A stretch of 64,000 bases of DNA, taken from positions 1,205,817 through 1,269,816 of the forward strand of contig MU006090.1 of the NCBI GenBank assembly GCA_010093705.1, in the 5' to 3' direction. The position numbers and the translations under genes are program-made. The DNA comes from Patellaria atrata CBS 101060. Taxonomy: Eukaryota; Ascomycota; Dothideomycetes; Patellariales; Patellariaceae. Below the pieces are notes generated by a model. The model saw nothing but the letters and a program-made list of their open reading frames with translations, searched no databases and had not been told where the DNA came from. Below, in pieces: positions 43,101 to 55,075 of the stretch (position 1 is the stretch's first letter; every line of letters begins with the position of its first letter).

Positions 43101-45889
43101 TGGCTCGGACGATTGTCACAAATACTTCTCGGAAATCAGACAACGTCGCTACCCTAGCACCTGATGCTGTTGCTCATCTCATTCCGGATGAGGTTGCTGG
43201 TATGAGCTTCGATCGGGAACGAGGAGTTTGGGTCAAGCGCAAGTTGAGTAGTAAACAGAAAAAGTCATCGTCTGATACGAGTAGTTTGAATGAAAGCGAA
43301 GATGATCCTCTTGGGAAGTTTCCTGATTTGACCGTAGACGACGTTGAGGAAGGGAAAAGACTCGCTCGGCTTCAAAACAATCACTTGACTGGGATGGATT
43401 CTCTTCTTGACTCTCAAGTGGACGATCAATCTAGTGTATCTCAGTGTCCTCAAGTAGAACCCGACGTTCAGCAGACATCATCGAGACCTCGAACGAGGGA
43501 AGGTCCCGCGCAACCATCAGTTGACATTAGCTCCGCGCCATCTAAGCATTCACATTTTACGTCGAGTGGTCCTTTTGTTGAAACTCGTGCTACTTCGTGG
43601 ACAGTACCAGAAGGCGACGGATGTAACAAAAGTCTTCCACTCTATACTGGGCCGTCTGCCCCTCCCTCGGGTGAACAGTGGATTGATACCGAACACGAGA
43701 TCAAGGTTTACAGTTATGGTGCACAAATGATAGATCATATGCGGTCTTCGAAGTCTCGCTGCGTGATCTCCCCTCCTTCATCATCTTCTTCGCGCCCACC
43801 GCTAATTCCTGGTCAAAAGAGCTTCGACAACCCATCGAACACGATGGCTTGCTTTGCGAAAGCTAAAGATACTGGCTCACAAAGAAGACCCACCCACACG
43901 CCAAACAAGGTACCTGGGCACGATATACAACGATTTGATTTGTCTGCTCAAAATGAATTCAATAACTCAGTAGAGTCTACTGCTACCAGGAGCCATTTGT
44001 TATCGGTGTCAACCGCAACCCATAGGAAACTCTGGCCTACAATCAACGAACAAACCGAGCTGTCTCTTGTTGCCACACCTCTACCGCGACCAATGCGATT
44101 TACGGTGAGCCTAAACGCTACACCTTCCCATGATAGGAAAGAAACACCTTTAGTCTCTGGGGATGCTGTAACTCCTGGAAACCGAGCGGACCTTACGTTT
44201 CTCTTGAGTGATCTCCCAGATTTCACAGTAAATCAAGTTGACGAGAGAGAACTTCCAGAACGTAATGTCATTAGGCGCACTGGCTTAACGGTAGCTCGCA
44301 CTACTGAAAACCGCTTTGAGTTAGGCACGGTAGAGCTAGTGAAGGCCATACAAGACATGGAACCAGAGGAACCATACTGGGATAAATTGCGGGTTCTTGA
44401 CCTCCATAATAAGGGTCTTCCGAACTTGCATGAGCTTGAGGTGTTATGTTATTGTCTAGAAGAATTGAACATATCAGGCAATAACGTTACCCAGCTGAGC
44501 GGTATACCATCTAGCATTCGGCGATTGAATGTCAGTCAGAATAGTCTCAGTAACCTGACTACATTTGCTCATTTAGTCAACCTACAATATCTGGACGTTT
44601 CCAACAACGGGATACACGACCTAGACGCTTTTACTAGTCTTGTTCATCTTCGGGAGCTTAGAGCAAACAGTAACGACATAACTAATATTGATGGGGTCCT
44701 TCACCTTGACGGGCTATTGTCTTTAAGTCTTCGCAATAATAGATTACAAAGTGTTGGTTTCAAAGGTGCTGAACTGTAAGTCAACTTTCTACTCCTTCTG
44801 TCTACGTGAACTAATTGACTCAAGGCCAAATTTGACGCATCTCGACCTCGCTGAGAACCAGTTAACTCGAATTAATAATCTTGAGTGGCTAATCTCTCTT
44901 AAGGAACTCGATCTAGGTAAGGTATTGAGGGAGACCTAATCTTTATATTTGCTAACAATCTTATAGACGATAATCACCTAGAAGTATTCCCAAGCGATGG
45001 TAGCGATGTACGACCCTGCAATGAGTTGAAGACTCTTCAACTCCGCCGGAATCAGCTCCATTCGTTGAACGTTAACGGTTTATGCCCGAATCTGAAGCAG
45101 ATATACGTCGACGGTAATCGTCTTCAAGCTATAGACAACCTAAGAGATCTACGATTGCTGGAAACAGTTTCTGCTAGAGAACAATACACTGATTCCACTA
45201 TATCCGTCGAACAGGTTGGACTATTCCTCGCGAACCCTGATGTACGGAGCCTCTATTTATCGGCCAACCCTTTGCCTCGTTTCGGTTTACAACACGATTT
45301 CATGAATCTCCAGTATCTGGAGATTGCATCTGCGGGTTTACAGTGCTTACCAGAAAACCTCGGTTGTATGGCGCCTAACATTAGGGTTCTCAACTTGAAT
45401 TTCAATGCGATCAAGGATTTAAAGCCATTACTAAACATCAGGCGGCTTCAAGAACTTACTTTGGCCGGTAATCGACTCTCGCGACTTCGCAAGAACCTTG
45501 CCGTTCTGGCTCGTCTTCGCGATTTGACAAAACTGGATTTAAGAGATAACCCATTCACTTTGGGCTTTTATGAGCCAATGACAGAAACGCGTCTCGTCAG
45601 AACAAATGGGGGGGGTAATGAAGCTCTAGCGGCCCAGCGTTACGTTCTTGCTCCATGTAGCAAAGCAGAAGATGAATCGTATCTGTCTCGATTAGATGAG
45701 GAGACTAAGTTACGACGAAGAGTGTACGAGATCTTGTTGGCGACGAGCTGCCGGAATCTTGCTGATCTAGATGGCCTTGTTTTTGATTCACTTGCTGCTA
45801 TGATGAAGGATTGTGTTTGGGAACGATTATGTGAGTTAGGCGTTATTAAAAAGTCCGTGAAAGGAATTGGCGTCGTCGCATTTTCTTGA
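40121..45889 (+). CDS. cdc11: Septation initiation network scaffold Cdc11/Nud1 (leucine-rich repeat protein)
   Basis: Cdc11/Nud1 anchors the septation initiation (mitotic exit) network at the spindle pole body. Three exons: 40121-44775, 44825-44916 and 44967-45889, giving 1889 residues; introns are 49 and 50 nt. The N-terminus MEQYLEDLSEDWISQPRSS resembles fungal orthologues (the WISQP box). A ~1400-residue disordered, Ser/Pro-rich region follows, with possible CDK/SIN kinase sites. From about 1415 to 1780 there are at least a dozen LRRs: LRVLDLHNKGLPNLHELEVL, RRLNVSQNSLSNL, LQYLDVSNNGIHDLDAF, LRELRANSNDITNIDG, THLDLAENQLTRINNLEWL and others. The C-terminal cap carries LRRRVYEILLATSCRNLADL. 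Frames match at both introns. Confidence 0.9.
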
Positions 45890-46256
45890 CCGAAATTCTT
45901 GATGTTCAGAGCATTTCTATGGAGTCTATTTGCATTGCTAGGAGTTAGAGAACGGCCTAAGGGCCAATGATTATTGATATCCTAATGAATACTATTCTCA
46001 CGATCATAAACGATGTGAGCTGTGAAATGATCGTATATCCAAAAATTCTACTTTACAGTCCTAGACGTCATGTTTGGGTTGTTCTGCAGCATGCATTTTA
46101 AAGCTCGCAGTTAAGGACTGGCATGAGCGGAATGTGCTCCGCGCATCTTTTGAAACTCAACTCGTCCTCCACACTCGAAGGAGTAACCTAGAACCACAAC
46201 TAAAGCATTAGGTTTCGCTCATGTAAACCTGAGAGGAACTGAATCAATGCTGCACA
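45890..46256. other. Intergenic between Cdc11 and the UCS chaperone
   Basis: 367 bp between two plus-strand genes; the 3' UTR of one and promoter of the next. Nothing else seen. Confidence 0.4.
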
Positions 46257-48722
46257 ATGACAACAGCAGAGGATGAAAAACACGCCGAAAAACTTGCTGA
46301 TCTCGCAAACAACTACATAAACTCCACAGAGCTCATTCAAGCGGCCCGGGAATTACGTCAAGCTTCAACCATTGCTCCGGACAACGATGCTGTAAAAGAC
46401 TCGTGGAAACGTCTTCAAGAAGCCGAAAGCAGGGGCCCATTGCTCCGGCTCTGCGAGAGTTGGATAGCAAATAAGCATGAAAATGATTCAAATGAGCTTT
46501 CGAAGCTTCTAAGTACCCGACAGGTGCCGGAAGATGTTGCGGAACAAGCAGTGAAGATATTCCTAGAAATATCGTCATCCGATGAGGCCACTGATCGTAT
46601 CACTGGGCTAATTCTCCATCAGTTAGGTGCAAAGAAGCATGTCGCTATCCAGCTTCAAAAAGTCCCAACGCCTACTTTCTGCCGACTTTGGCAACGTGGA
46701 AACGAAAGCATGTCCAGCCTTGTATCTCTACTGCTAGATCCAAATGCATGGTCCTCGGAGGAATACCGTGTTGCTGCGCAGAGAGATGTTTTCCAACTTG
46801 CACTTGCACAGTTGATGGAGGCAGGTTTAGAGCACCCGGAACGAGCCATGAAAACCATTTCTCGCCTCCTTGCTGCTGAGTCGAAGAATTTGAACGGACT
46901 CATAGACAGTCACGGGTTTGATGTCATCCTCGAAAATTTAGACTTGCGGTTACCAATTACGCTCCGTAGTCAAGCAACTCTTGCCACAGCTAAGCTTCTG
47001 GAGCTCTCACCAGATACTGCTGAAGAACTGATAACGAAATATGTAACAAAAAGGGTTGCTCATCCCACGATTGAAGGTTTGATGCTCGCTTTCTCTGCTT
47101 CAGCAGCGATATTTCCCATCGCTACGGCCAAAGCTGCCAACTTGTTTCTAACGCCCGGTTTCATGGAACAATTTGTTCACCTCGTAAGTGATCGGGGAAG
47201 CCAGAGACTGGAGCAAGCTGCTCTACAACTGCTCAGTGCTGCTTGCGTCGATAAGCAATGTCGAGAAGCAATCAACAAGAATTGTAAAGATTGGTTGCAC
47301 AAAATATCGAAAAGTTCTACAGATAGCTACAAAGCAAATCTCGCCTCTCTGACACTCGTCAAGATCAGCGGTGTTGACTTCTCAAACTCTGCGGTCGATA
47401 GCGATTCCGAGGAAGAGGAGGAAGATATCATTTCCAAATTCAGGAACAACTTAGTTTTAACAGCAGACGAGGCAAGCAAACAGGACTCCATCGAAGGTCT
47501 GGCCTATTCTTCTCTTGAGCCAAAGGTCAAAGAAAACCTTGTTAAGGATCAATCCTTCTTGAAGACGCTCATTGGGACTCTGAGCGACCTAGAAAATACG
47601 AAGCCACTCATGTACGGAGGCCTAACGATATTCGTGAACCTTTCCGCATACACCCCTGTGCAAACAGAAGAACAGAAAAAGCTGGCGCAACTGAAGGCGT
47701 ATGCCAATACTTCTAAACCATCCGGACCACACCCTCTAGATGACGATTCACATGTGACAAGCAGGTGCAAAAAGCTTCTTGACGTGGGTGTCGTACCTCT
47801 GCTGTTATCACACAGCAAGAGATCTTCGCCTGCTTTGCAAGGTCAAATGTTACAGATTCTACTGTCGCTGTCGAAAGAGCAAAAGCATCGAGGTTTGATG
47901 GTTCAACAGGGAGCTGTTAAACTACTCATTCAAATCTGTGACACCATTAGCAATGCACAACCAAGCAGTGGATTATCGTCCTTTAGCCCGGCATCATCCC
48001 GCGTAGCTGCCCATGCTTTAGCTCGCCTCCTCATATCGGTCAACCCTGCTCATGTCTTCTCAACCGCATCTGCGTTACCAATCACATCTGCTATCCGCAT
48101 GCTGGTGGGTCTTCTAGAGGATGACCCAACACAAGAACAGAGGGATCTCTTACCGATCTTTGAGTCACTTTTGGCGCTTACAAACCTTGCTTCAACAGAC
48201 GACAACGCTCGCGACACTATCATCCGTCTTGCTTGGCCAAAGATTGAGGACCTGCTGCTTGCGAATAACAAGCACGTTCAACGCGCAGCGATTGAGCTGG
48301 TCTGCAACCTCATGCAATCACCGCAGGGTGTAGCGATGTATGCAGATGGCTCAAAAGCAGCTGCTAACAGACTACATATCATGCTTGCCCTTACCAATGT
48401 GGATGATGTAGCAGCGAGGCGAGCCGCGGGTGGTGCACTCGCTGTACTCACAGGTTGGGATGCAGTTGTCGATGCTGTCATTGCACGCGATGGAGGGGTG
48501 CGAAACTTACTTAGCTTATGCAAGGAAGAGAATGAAGACTTGAGACACCGCGCTGTAGTCTGTGTGAGGAATATGGTACTCGCATCCGATGGGGTAGGAA
48601 AAAGAGCTGTGGAAAAAGTAAGAACGGAGAATGGGGTGGACATTCTGAAGGACTTATTGAAAAAAACCAACAACCAGGAGATTCTGGGAACTGGCGTTGA
48701 AGCACTGAAAGCTATTGTGTGA
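46257..48722 (+). CDS. she4: UCS-domain myosin chaperone (She4/Rng3/Cro1, UNC-45 family)
   Basis: UCS proteins fold and stabilise myosin motor domains with Hsp90; the Podospora member CRO1 is needed for the switch to dikaryotic-like cell organisation in the sexual cycle. Single exon, 821 residues. It is almost entirely helical, of armadillo/HEAT type. The N-terminus (residues 1-65, EKLADLANNYINSTELIQAA) lacks the complete TPR domain of animal UNC-45, as is usual in fungi. Residues about 140-380 form the central domain (DRGSQRLEQAALQLLSAACV). The UCS domain is about 400-820, with an acidic insert SEEEEEDIISKFRNN near 385-395 and GVVPLLLSHSKRSSPALQGQ, RAAIELVCNLMQSPQGVAMY and LAVLTGWDAVVDAV. 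No break seen. Confidence 0.88.
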   Translation: MTTAEDEKHAEKLADLANNYINSTELIQAARELRQASTIAPDNDAVKDSWKRLQEAESRGPLLRLCESWIANKHENDSNELSKLLSTRQVPEDVAEQAVKIFLEISSSDEATDRITGLILHQLGAKKHVAIQLQKVPTPTFCRLWQRGNESMSSLVSLLLDPNAWSSEEYRVAAQRDVFQLALAQLMEAGLEHPERAMKTISRLLAAESKNLNGLIDSHGFDVILENLDLRLPITLRSQATLATAKLLELSPDTAEELITKYVTKRVAHPTIEGLMLAFSASAAIFPIATAKAANLFLTPGFMEQFVHLVSDRGSQRLEQAALQLLSAACVDKQCREAINKNCKDWLHKISKSSTDSYKANLASLTLVKISGVDFSNSAVDSDSEEEEEDIISKFRNNLVLTADEASKQDSIEGLAYSSLEPKVKENLVKDQSFLKTLIGTLSDLENTKPLMYGGLTIFVNLSAYTPVQTEEQKKLAQLKAYANTSKPSGPHPLDDDSHVTSRCKKLLDVGVVPLLLSHSKRSSPALQGQMLQILLSLSKEQKHRGLMVQQGAVKLLIQICDTISNAQPSSGLSSFSPASSRVAAHALARLLISVNPAHVFSTASALPITSAIRMLVGLLEDDPTQEQRDLLPIFESLLALTNLASTDDNARDTIIRLAWPKIEDLLLANNKHVQRAAIELVCNLMQSPQGVAMYADGSKAAANRLHIMLALTNVDDVAARRAAGGALAVLTGWDAVVDAVIARDGGVRNLLSLCKEENEDLRHRAVVCVRNMVLASDGVGKRAVEKVRTENGVDILKDLLKKTNNQEILGTGVEALKAIV

Positions 48723-51364
48723 GAGAAGTCCGTATTACGGGAGAAGCGGAGGATTTCATGACCCCGCTGTGTAGTAAATTCAGAGGTAAAAGGATGGAAA
48801 CACCGGTCTCAATTGTAAGTCTAAGATGATATGATCTAGAAGCATCCGTATGTATGATGTCTGAAGCACTATCACCGTACGGTTTACACACCGGTGAAGA
48901 GTTCTGGAATGTATCTACTCAGCTATTTTGTGATTGAACGCTGAGTGTTAATTTCAAGGTGAAAGACCGGATTGTTCGCCTTCAATCCCAAATTGTGACG
49001 CATTGCCGGACCATAAACTCGGACAACTACTTTGCTGTTGACTCAATTGATTATTAATGTGTTTGATGAAATAGCGAAGAGTCCCATAGGTTAGAGAAAT
49101 CACATATATAGCGGTCTTTAAAGTAGACGGCGAAGACGAGCATCTTTGGTTTACCAACTTTAACGGTGGACGTGATTCCTCCACTGACTCACGACACTCT
49201 CGTGATGATGGTTGGGAGTTGATGTTTTCTTCCTGCCTGACGTTGGCAATGCTAGCCGCGTGATGTTTGGATCGACAATACATAGAACTACGTTTAGACT
49301 AGAACTAGGCAGGGTCTCCTTTCTCCGAAGTTCACTTTCTTGGCTCGATCACCTCTTGACAACTGCCGTCAACTTCTAATCCAACCTCACCCATCAACTC
49401 TTCTTCTTTTCTCTTCTCTCCTGACATCCTTAGTTTCAGTTTTGTAGAATATTTAGATTATTGCCTGGTATCCGAAGTGACAGCTGTTCTCATTCTTTCG
49501 AACTTGTTAAACTACAGTTCTTGCCCAGGCCGCCGTCGATCCTTTCCGTCTGGCCCTTTATATTAAATTCACCCAAGGGCCTATTCCTAGAGGCATAGTA
49601 ATCTAAGGCCCAGCCGCCTTTCGTATCTCTAATTTCGCCGGTTTATACCGTTGCCCAGATCGTATCTTTGAACAGAATGCGTGTTTTTTTACACACCCCC
49701 AAGAAACTCTGTGTATATGCTTAATTACTTACAGGCAGTTCGCCCACGCCAGACCAGCAACCGTTCAACGGTCCGACTTACACCCAGCTACCAAACGGTT
49801 CACATCATTCAATTTCATCCACATGGTCGATCCGGAAGATGACTGTTTCTTAAAATAATCCGGCCTGCTCCATTTTTTGTTCCGGTAACGCTTATTTACT
49901 TGTCTTAGCTTTCTTGTCTTGGTCCTCTACCGTCACTTCAAAGTAACATTCTATTGTCTTGAGGTCCTTATGCCCTAGACAGGTGACTCTACCGTTCATT
50001 CCTCCTTGCAACTGATTGGTTCACGACAATCACCGAGAGCACCGCCAATTCCATAGTCGGTAGCACATTCTTCGGGTGCAGTTCTTTTCTCAAGACGACG
50101 AATCCTATCTTCCAGTTGCCATGTGCTAAAAATGATTATGCACTTCCAGTAAATGGTATTCTGAACCGATTTTTACCGCCCTAGCCCGTAGAGTTGAGGA
50201 TGCTGTATGTTTCACCAAAAGCAACGAATATGCACAATACTCCACCTGTCCTCTACTCCTCTAATTTCTTATGTTTTGAATTTACCGATATAGCAATAGA
50301 AGTTTGGTACTTCCTTCGTATTTTTTGATTTAAAGAGCAATTGTTCATTTTCTTGCGCGTCAACGTTCTGAAATAAACACCCTGACACTGCTCCGGATTC
50401 CACTGACCGAACAGTATTCATAGCTATATCGTTCTGAGCGAAACAATTCCTGGTAAACTTGCGTTTGAACCCTGGAATCCAGACTTTCTTATATTTTATC
50501 TGCAGCTCCCCACTGGTTGTACTATTTCCAGGATATACCTGCGCTCATTCTTTGCTAAACCGTGTTGCACCGGGTACAATGTATGCACACGCCGATAGAG
50601 ATGCATTGCAGTCTACTTGGGCCCAAGTTTATTTCTCCACAAGTTCGCCAGTCGCGGACAGACCTATTCTAGTATCAACACCGGTTCTAGGCTCATAATT
50701 CACGCTTCACCATGCTTGCAATTCTTCTAAGTTGAGGTTCAGGAAATTCAAGGAGCATATATGATATCAAAACTTTGAATTACGAGCTTGGCCTGATCTA
50801 GGTTTCGTCACTTGAGTTGAAGAAAGATCAGGAGGTCAAGTTGTTTTCGTGCATGTTGTTGGATATGTGTATTGATTTGATATGCTACTCAATCGCCCCT
50901 TCGGGCAACAGTGCGGGAAGGATGATCCGGCACGATCCACTTCGATAAGATGGCGCACTTGTACTGAAATCGTTCAAAGCTTGCCTAATGTGGGTGTATC
51001 TTTCTTCTTCTTGATTCTGGACTTTCTGCAGGTGGCTAATGTAGCCGGTCTAAGCTCGTGAGATTTCGACCACTCGTTAAGCGAATCGTATATGAAGGGT
51101 GACTAGCTCTCACTCAACACCCGCGATGCAATATATACATATTACAAACAACCATGGTCAACCAGAACACGAAGCTCTCCGACTTGACGAAGGAAAACAA
51201 GATAGCCAAGGGTATGATCGGAGGACATGGGTACGTAACTCATATCGTGCTGCCGTAGGAGTACTATATGAATACCTCGATCCCCCATCACTCACCAGAC
51301 TTTCTTTTTCGTCAACAACCAACTCCAACCTACAACCACAGAAAAAGTACATTTTTCTTTCGCA
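48723..51364. other. 2.6-kb gene-poor interval upstream of the peptide-precursor gene
   Basis: No reading frame longer than about 110 codons and none with family resemblance. A pyrimidine-rich block (tcttcttttctcttctctcctg) at 49397-49422 resembles a fungal transcription-start region, so an unannotated non-coding transcript is possible. The last 130 bp look like a proper leader and promoter for the peptide gene, with a TATA-like actatatgaa near 51263 and a CAAC-rich leader. Confidence 0.45.
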
Positions 51365-52156
51365 ATGCAGCAGAAACTCTTCAACATCCTCCTCGCAAGC
51401 GCGAGCTTGCTGAGCAGCGTGTCCGCTATACCAGTAGCTCAAGCATCCGACTCCGCTGGAATTGGCCCTTCTCCAACCTCAACAATTATCTGGTCTCGCG
51501 ATGCCCCCAAGGATTACATCCCGCTTCCCAAACCATCCTCAACCATAATATGGAACAAGAGGGATCCTGAGGCTCAAAAGAACTACATCCCGCTCCCGAA
51601 GCCATCATCCACAATCGTATGGAGCAAGAGAAACCCTGGCCCCCCCAAGGACTACATCCCGCTTCCCAAGCCAACCTCAAAGATCACGTGGAGCAAGAGA
51701 GACCCTGAAGCAGAGCCTGATGATGATGAGGTTGAGATTGTGACAACTCCTGGCACTACTATCACCTGGGGCAAGAGAGAGGCTGAAGCCGAGCCCGCCG
51801 AAGCTAAGAAAGGGAAGGATACTGTCATATTTGGCAAGCCCACCAGCACCATCAGTTGGAACAAGAGGGACGCTGAACCCGAGCCCGCTGAAGCGAAGAA
51901 AGGAAAGGATACTGTCATATTTGGCAAGCCCACCAGCACCATCAGTTGGAACAAGCGCAACCCGGACCCCGTAGCTGAGCCACAGTCAGACCCTACCTGC
52001 GTCAACGTCTGTGACTCGAACGGATCAAACATCTCATTCGGAAACCCATCGACCACCGCTGGTGGTGGTACCCCATCAACAGGACAACAATCACCTCAAC
52101 CTACCTCATCAAGCACGATTACATGGGGCAAGAGGGCTATCAGCTTCGAAGCATAA
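51365..52156 (+). CDS. Secreted tandem-repeat peptide precursor, Kex2/Ste13-type (pheromone-like or KEP)
   Basis: Single exon, 263 residues. Residues 1-21 are a signal peptide (hydrophobic NILLASASLLSSVSA, cleavage likely after Ala21). The rest is built of units ending in an (S/T)-x-I-x-W-(S/N/G)-K-R motif: eight W-x-(K)-R sites, seven with KR at 65-66, 88-89, 111-112, 137-138, 167-168, 197-198 and 256-257; the first ends WSR. Directly after each KR come X-Ala/X-Pro dipeptides (DP-EA, NP-GP, EA-EA-EP, DA-EP-EP, NP-DP-VA-EP). Those are the classical substrates of Ste13 dipeptidyl aminopeptidase. Units 1-3 share the core YIPLPKP; two later units share KKGKDTVIFGKPTSTISW. Only the last unit has Cys (two) and an NIS sequon. 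Kex2 cleavage would release seven to eight peptides. It lacks the Trp-Cys...Cys core of known alpha-type pheromones, and no ustYa-like gene is in the window. Function is inferred from layout only. Confidence 0.85.
   Translation: MQQKLFNILLASASLLSSVSAIPVAQASDSAGIGPSPTSTIIWSRDAPKDYIPLPKPSSTIIWNKRDPEAQKNYIPLPKPSSTIVWSKRNPGPPKDYIPLPKPTSKITWSKRDPEAEPDDDEVEIVTTPGTTITWGKREAEAEPAEAKKGKDTVIFGKPTSTISWNKRDAEPEPAEAKKGKDTVIFGKPTSTISWNKRNPDPVAEPQSDPTCVNVCDSNGSNISFGNPSTTAGGGTPSTGQQSPQPTSSSTITWGKRAISFEA
51779..51958 (+). repeat. Two 90-bp tandem units within the peptide-precursor gene
   Basis: Residues 139-168 and 169-198 are encoded by two adjacent 90-bp copies, nearly identical over the last 70 bp with a few mostly synonymous differences. 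This indicates a recent unit duplication or recombination-driven homogenisation. Confidence 0.93.
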
Positions 52157-55075
52157 ACCGTGCATGACCCTGTTCTATTACAGGTATAGATCTCTTGTTT
52201 TCAACAAAAAAGTTCCGGACGATTGCTTACGGGGTTAGCAGATGCTCCCATCCCTGCTACCGGCTTAATCGCACATATTTTCGTCGGCAGAATTGAATCA
52301 CGTGATAGTTTACGGTCTCAGGTTCTTTCATGATCGCCTTTCTGTGTCAAAATAGTTTGAATGTATCGGTCTTCAGCGATTTGGTTCTTCTCAATCATCC
52401 CTCTTCCTTTCTTACGTCAATGCTTTAGAGATTGGGAAGGCTTAGAGCCTACACTCGCTGGCCGGTCTGGAATACCCGGTGCAGGGCGGCAGGATTTAGG
52501 TACTGGTGGGTGGAGTCAACTATTGTAGTCTTAACAAGTTAATTTCGGCGTTCATATCACATTCTGATGATCTCGCCTGGCGCTTTTGATTGTGATGTTG
52601 TTGATTAAAAAGAAGGATCTGCCGCACAGCGCGGATCTTCACTTCACGGTTGATATGATCGTCTCCCTAGAACGACAACACCAAAAGTAAACCTGAATAC
52701 ACCGGAGCAACCTCCTTTCAAAATTATAGGAACGATAATGCCAAAGTCTATCACAGGTTTCCGCCGCCCCTTCAGATCCTCTCGATGAGCAATCAAATAC
52801 GGAAGTAGTCCGTACACTTTCTCTTAACCCTTAGATAACCGACTTTTCCGCTCAAAAGCGGTATGGCAGAATATCTGCGCCGTCTCTGCACACTTGTCAT
52901 AGCGGCACGTCTAATATAAGTTCAGTATATTTGATTATGTTCACACACCAATCGTCCGCTTTTCTGCACAAATCACTTCGGGTCTGCAGGTCCGAATGTC
53001 GGGTGCAGAACTGCAAACCGACGTCTCAGAAAGAATGAACACTCATAATGCTAGAGATACCCTCATCAGCAATTCGTTAAGAGATGGTCCGCGCAGAGGC
53101 AAAGTCAAACAGAATACGAAGAAAATACAGTCTCTGAGATTTGAGTTTCTTTGATTGCTATGTCCTATCGACATCGTATTGCGAAACCACCGCCTAACTT
53201 ACCGCCCTGCGACACGAATCTGCTTTTTTAGGCAGTCTAGAACGCTGTACTCCTATCCTTTGTACCAGGCGGGCACTGAAAGGACCGCGAAGGCTAGAAT
53301 CGCGAATATAAAGAGATTATAACACCTCGTGAGCAATTCGTCTGGCATCAGGAATGTGAATATCGAGGATGAAGGCTAGAGCCGTAGCCTACGCTCAAGA
53401 GATAACGCTACAGACGTTCGAAATATTATCACAATGAAAGGAACCATATTTGGGGATTGCAATATCCTTAAAATAAGTCAACGAGATATTCTCTTTCGCG
53501 AAAGATCATATAAGGAGCCGAGCTAAGGGTAATTGAGATGATATCGAGCTTTTTTGGAGACGAGACGCTTTGAAATGGGCGCCGCCCTTCTGAGCATGAA
53601 AGATGCATAAGTTCTTCTCGAACCGGAGCTGCGCTGAAATTATCAGTAAGTAAACCCTCCTATGTACATTACCAAATTGCAAGTCTGGAAATGAATGTCT
53701 GACTTGTGAAACTTGTGAAATCCTAATGTATATCTGTTATCTTGTGTCTGCGACGCGTGCTATGGTTTGAATCTCAAGCCAGATTACTTGAATTGTTGCG
53801 AAGTATCTGTCTTTCACACATCAAAACAACGCAGTCTCCTTTCAAACCTGGGCCATTTCTCCCACTCGCGATTCATCCTTCTCTTCTTCTTTCACGCGTA
53901 AGACCACTTACTCTTATGCCAACAATATAATGCTCCGTGCTTCGTGCTTCGCGATGGTAATCCTACCTTGAAGCAGTGCCAACAACACTTCGCACAACTA
54001 TCTCCGGCCAGCCCCCAGTTCGAGCAGTCAACAACGGATATTATCACCTCGGGGACGACGGATAACACGGACGCGGGTCTCCTAGGTTGTGGTCTCCACA
54101 GATGATGGTCGGGGCATATCACCCAAGGTAAGCCGTTAGAGCGCGGAATAGGTTGATAGGGCCTTAAATGCCTTGTACAACCTCCCGCACAACTTTTTTT
54201 TTAGAAGCAAAGTGGACCAAACAATTCCCTGATAGATAACTATGTGAGCTATTGAGGTATGAAATCGTCTACATGGGCGTAGGCCCATCGAGTGGGTCAT
54301 ATGGCCGGTGATCCTACTCGGTAAAAAGAACTTTTCAAAACTAGGCCGTAAACTGTGACTTTGTTCTGCGGGTACGGAGCAATGAGTGTAACGTGACTCC
54401 GATCGCGTCGTATACGTCTCACCTTTCGACGGTACGCGAAAATCCATCATTCTCAGGGGCACGCTGTTACCACCGTTCGGGATTACGAATGCGTGAAATA
54501 GAAGTACGGTCTCTCTGGGAGTCTGTCTCCAGTAGTGTAACTAGAGCTACGCTTAATAAATTGAAGAGAGCAAATTTAGAGCGCGGTTTGTGCAAAGTTG
54601 CACGTTTTCTGCTGCTGACGAATCTACCAAGGATTGGATGAGGAAGTCGGCTATAACATTGGTTCTACGTGTACAGGACCGCGAACTGCATTATATATGT
54701 ACACTCTGGCTACACCCATCACACTTGCGCTTAGTTGAAGTCGGAATATATCCGTATGTACGGATTGTGTTGTGGGAAAAATGTAAGTACATTCTCCGTC
54801 TCAAGTACAAATATTCCCCTCTACGTACAGGAGGTACAACGTCTGAACAGAATACCTAGAAGTTCTCGGGCTTTCTTTATTAGCTCGCCGCTCTGAAACA
54901 GCCAGCGTCACTTTGCTCTCCCCCCTAGAGTTACGTTCAACGGAGTGAGGCCCAACCTCTTCATTGTATCAAATTCTTTCTTTGATTATCAGTAGGGAGT
55001 CAGTACTTCGTAAGGGATTACACGTCGATATATCCTTAGCGCTTTAACTTCCTTTCAATCGAGTAGAAACGTGTC
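52157..55075. other. Gene-poor interval downstream of the peptide-precursor gene
   Basis: About 2.9 kb with no reading frame over about 110 codons and no family resemblance. Composition is mixed. I see no terminal repeats, poly-A tail or target-site duplication that would mark a transposon. Confidence 0.45.

Noticed and set aside
51365-52156. Reading the peptide precursor as a classical alpha-factor gene
   Set aside because: The processing layout fits, but the Trp-Cys...Cys core of ascomycete alpha pheromones is absent, so the pheromone identity is left open.
53741-53800. Possible tRNA B-box (tatggtttgaatctc)
   Set aside because: No matching A-box, anticodon arm or acceptor stem pairing upstream.
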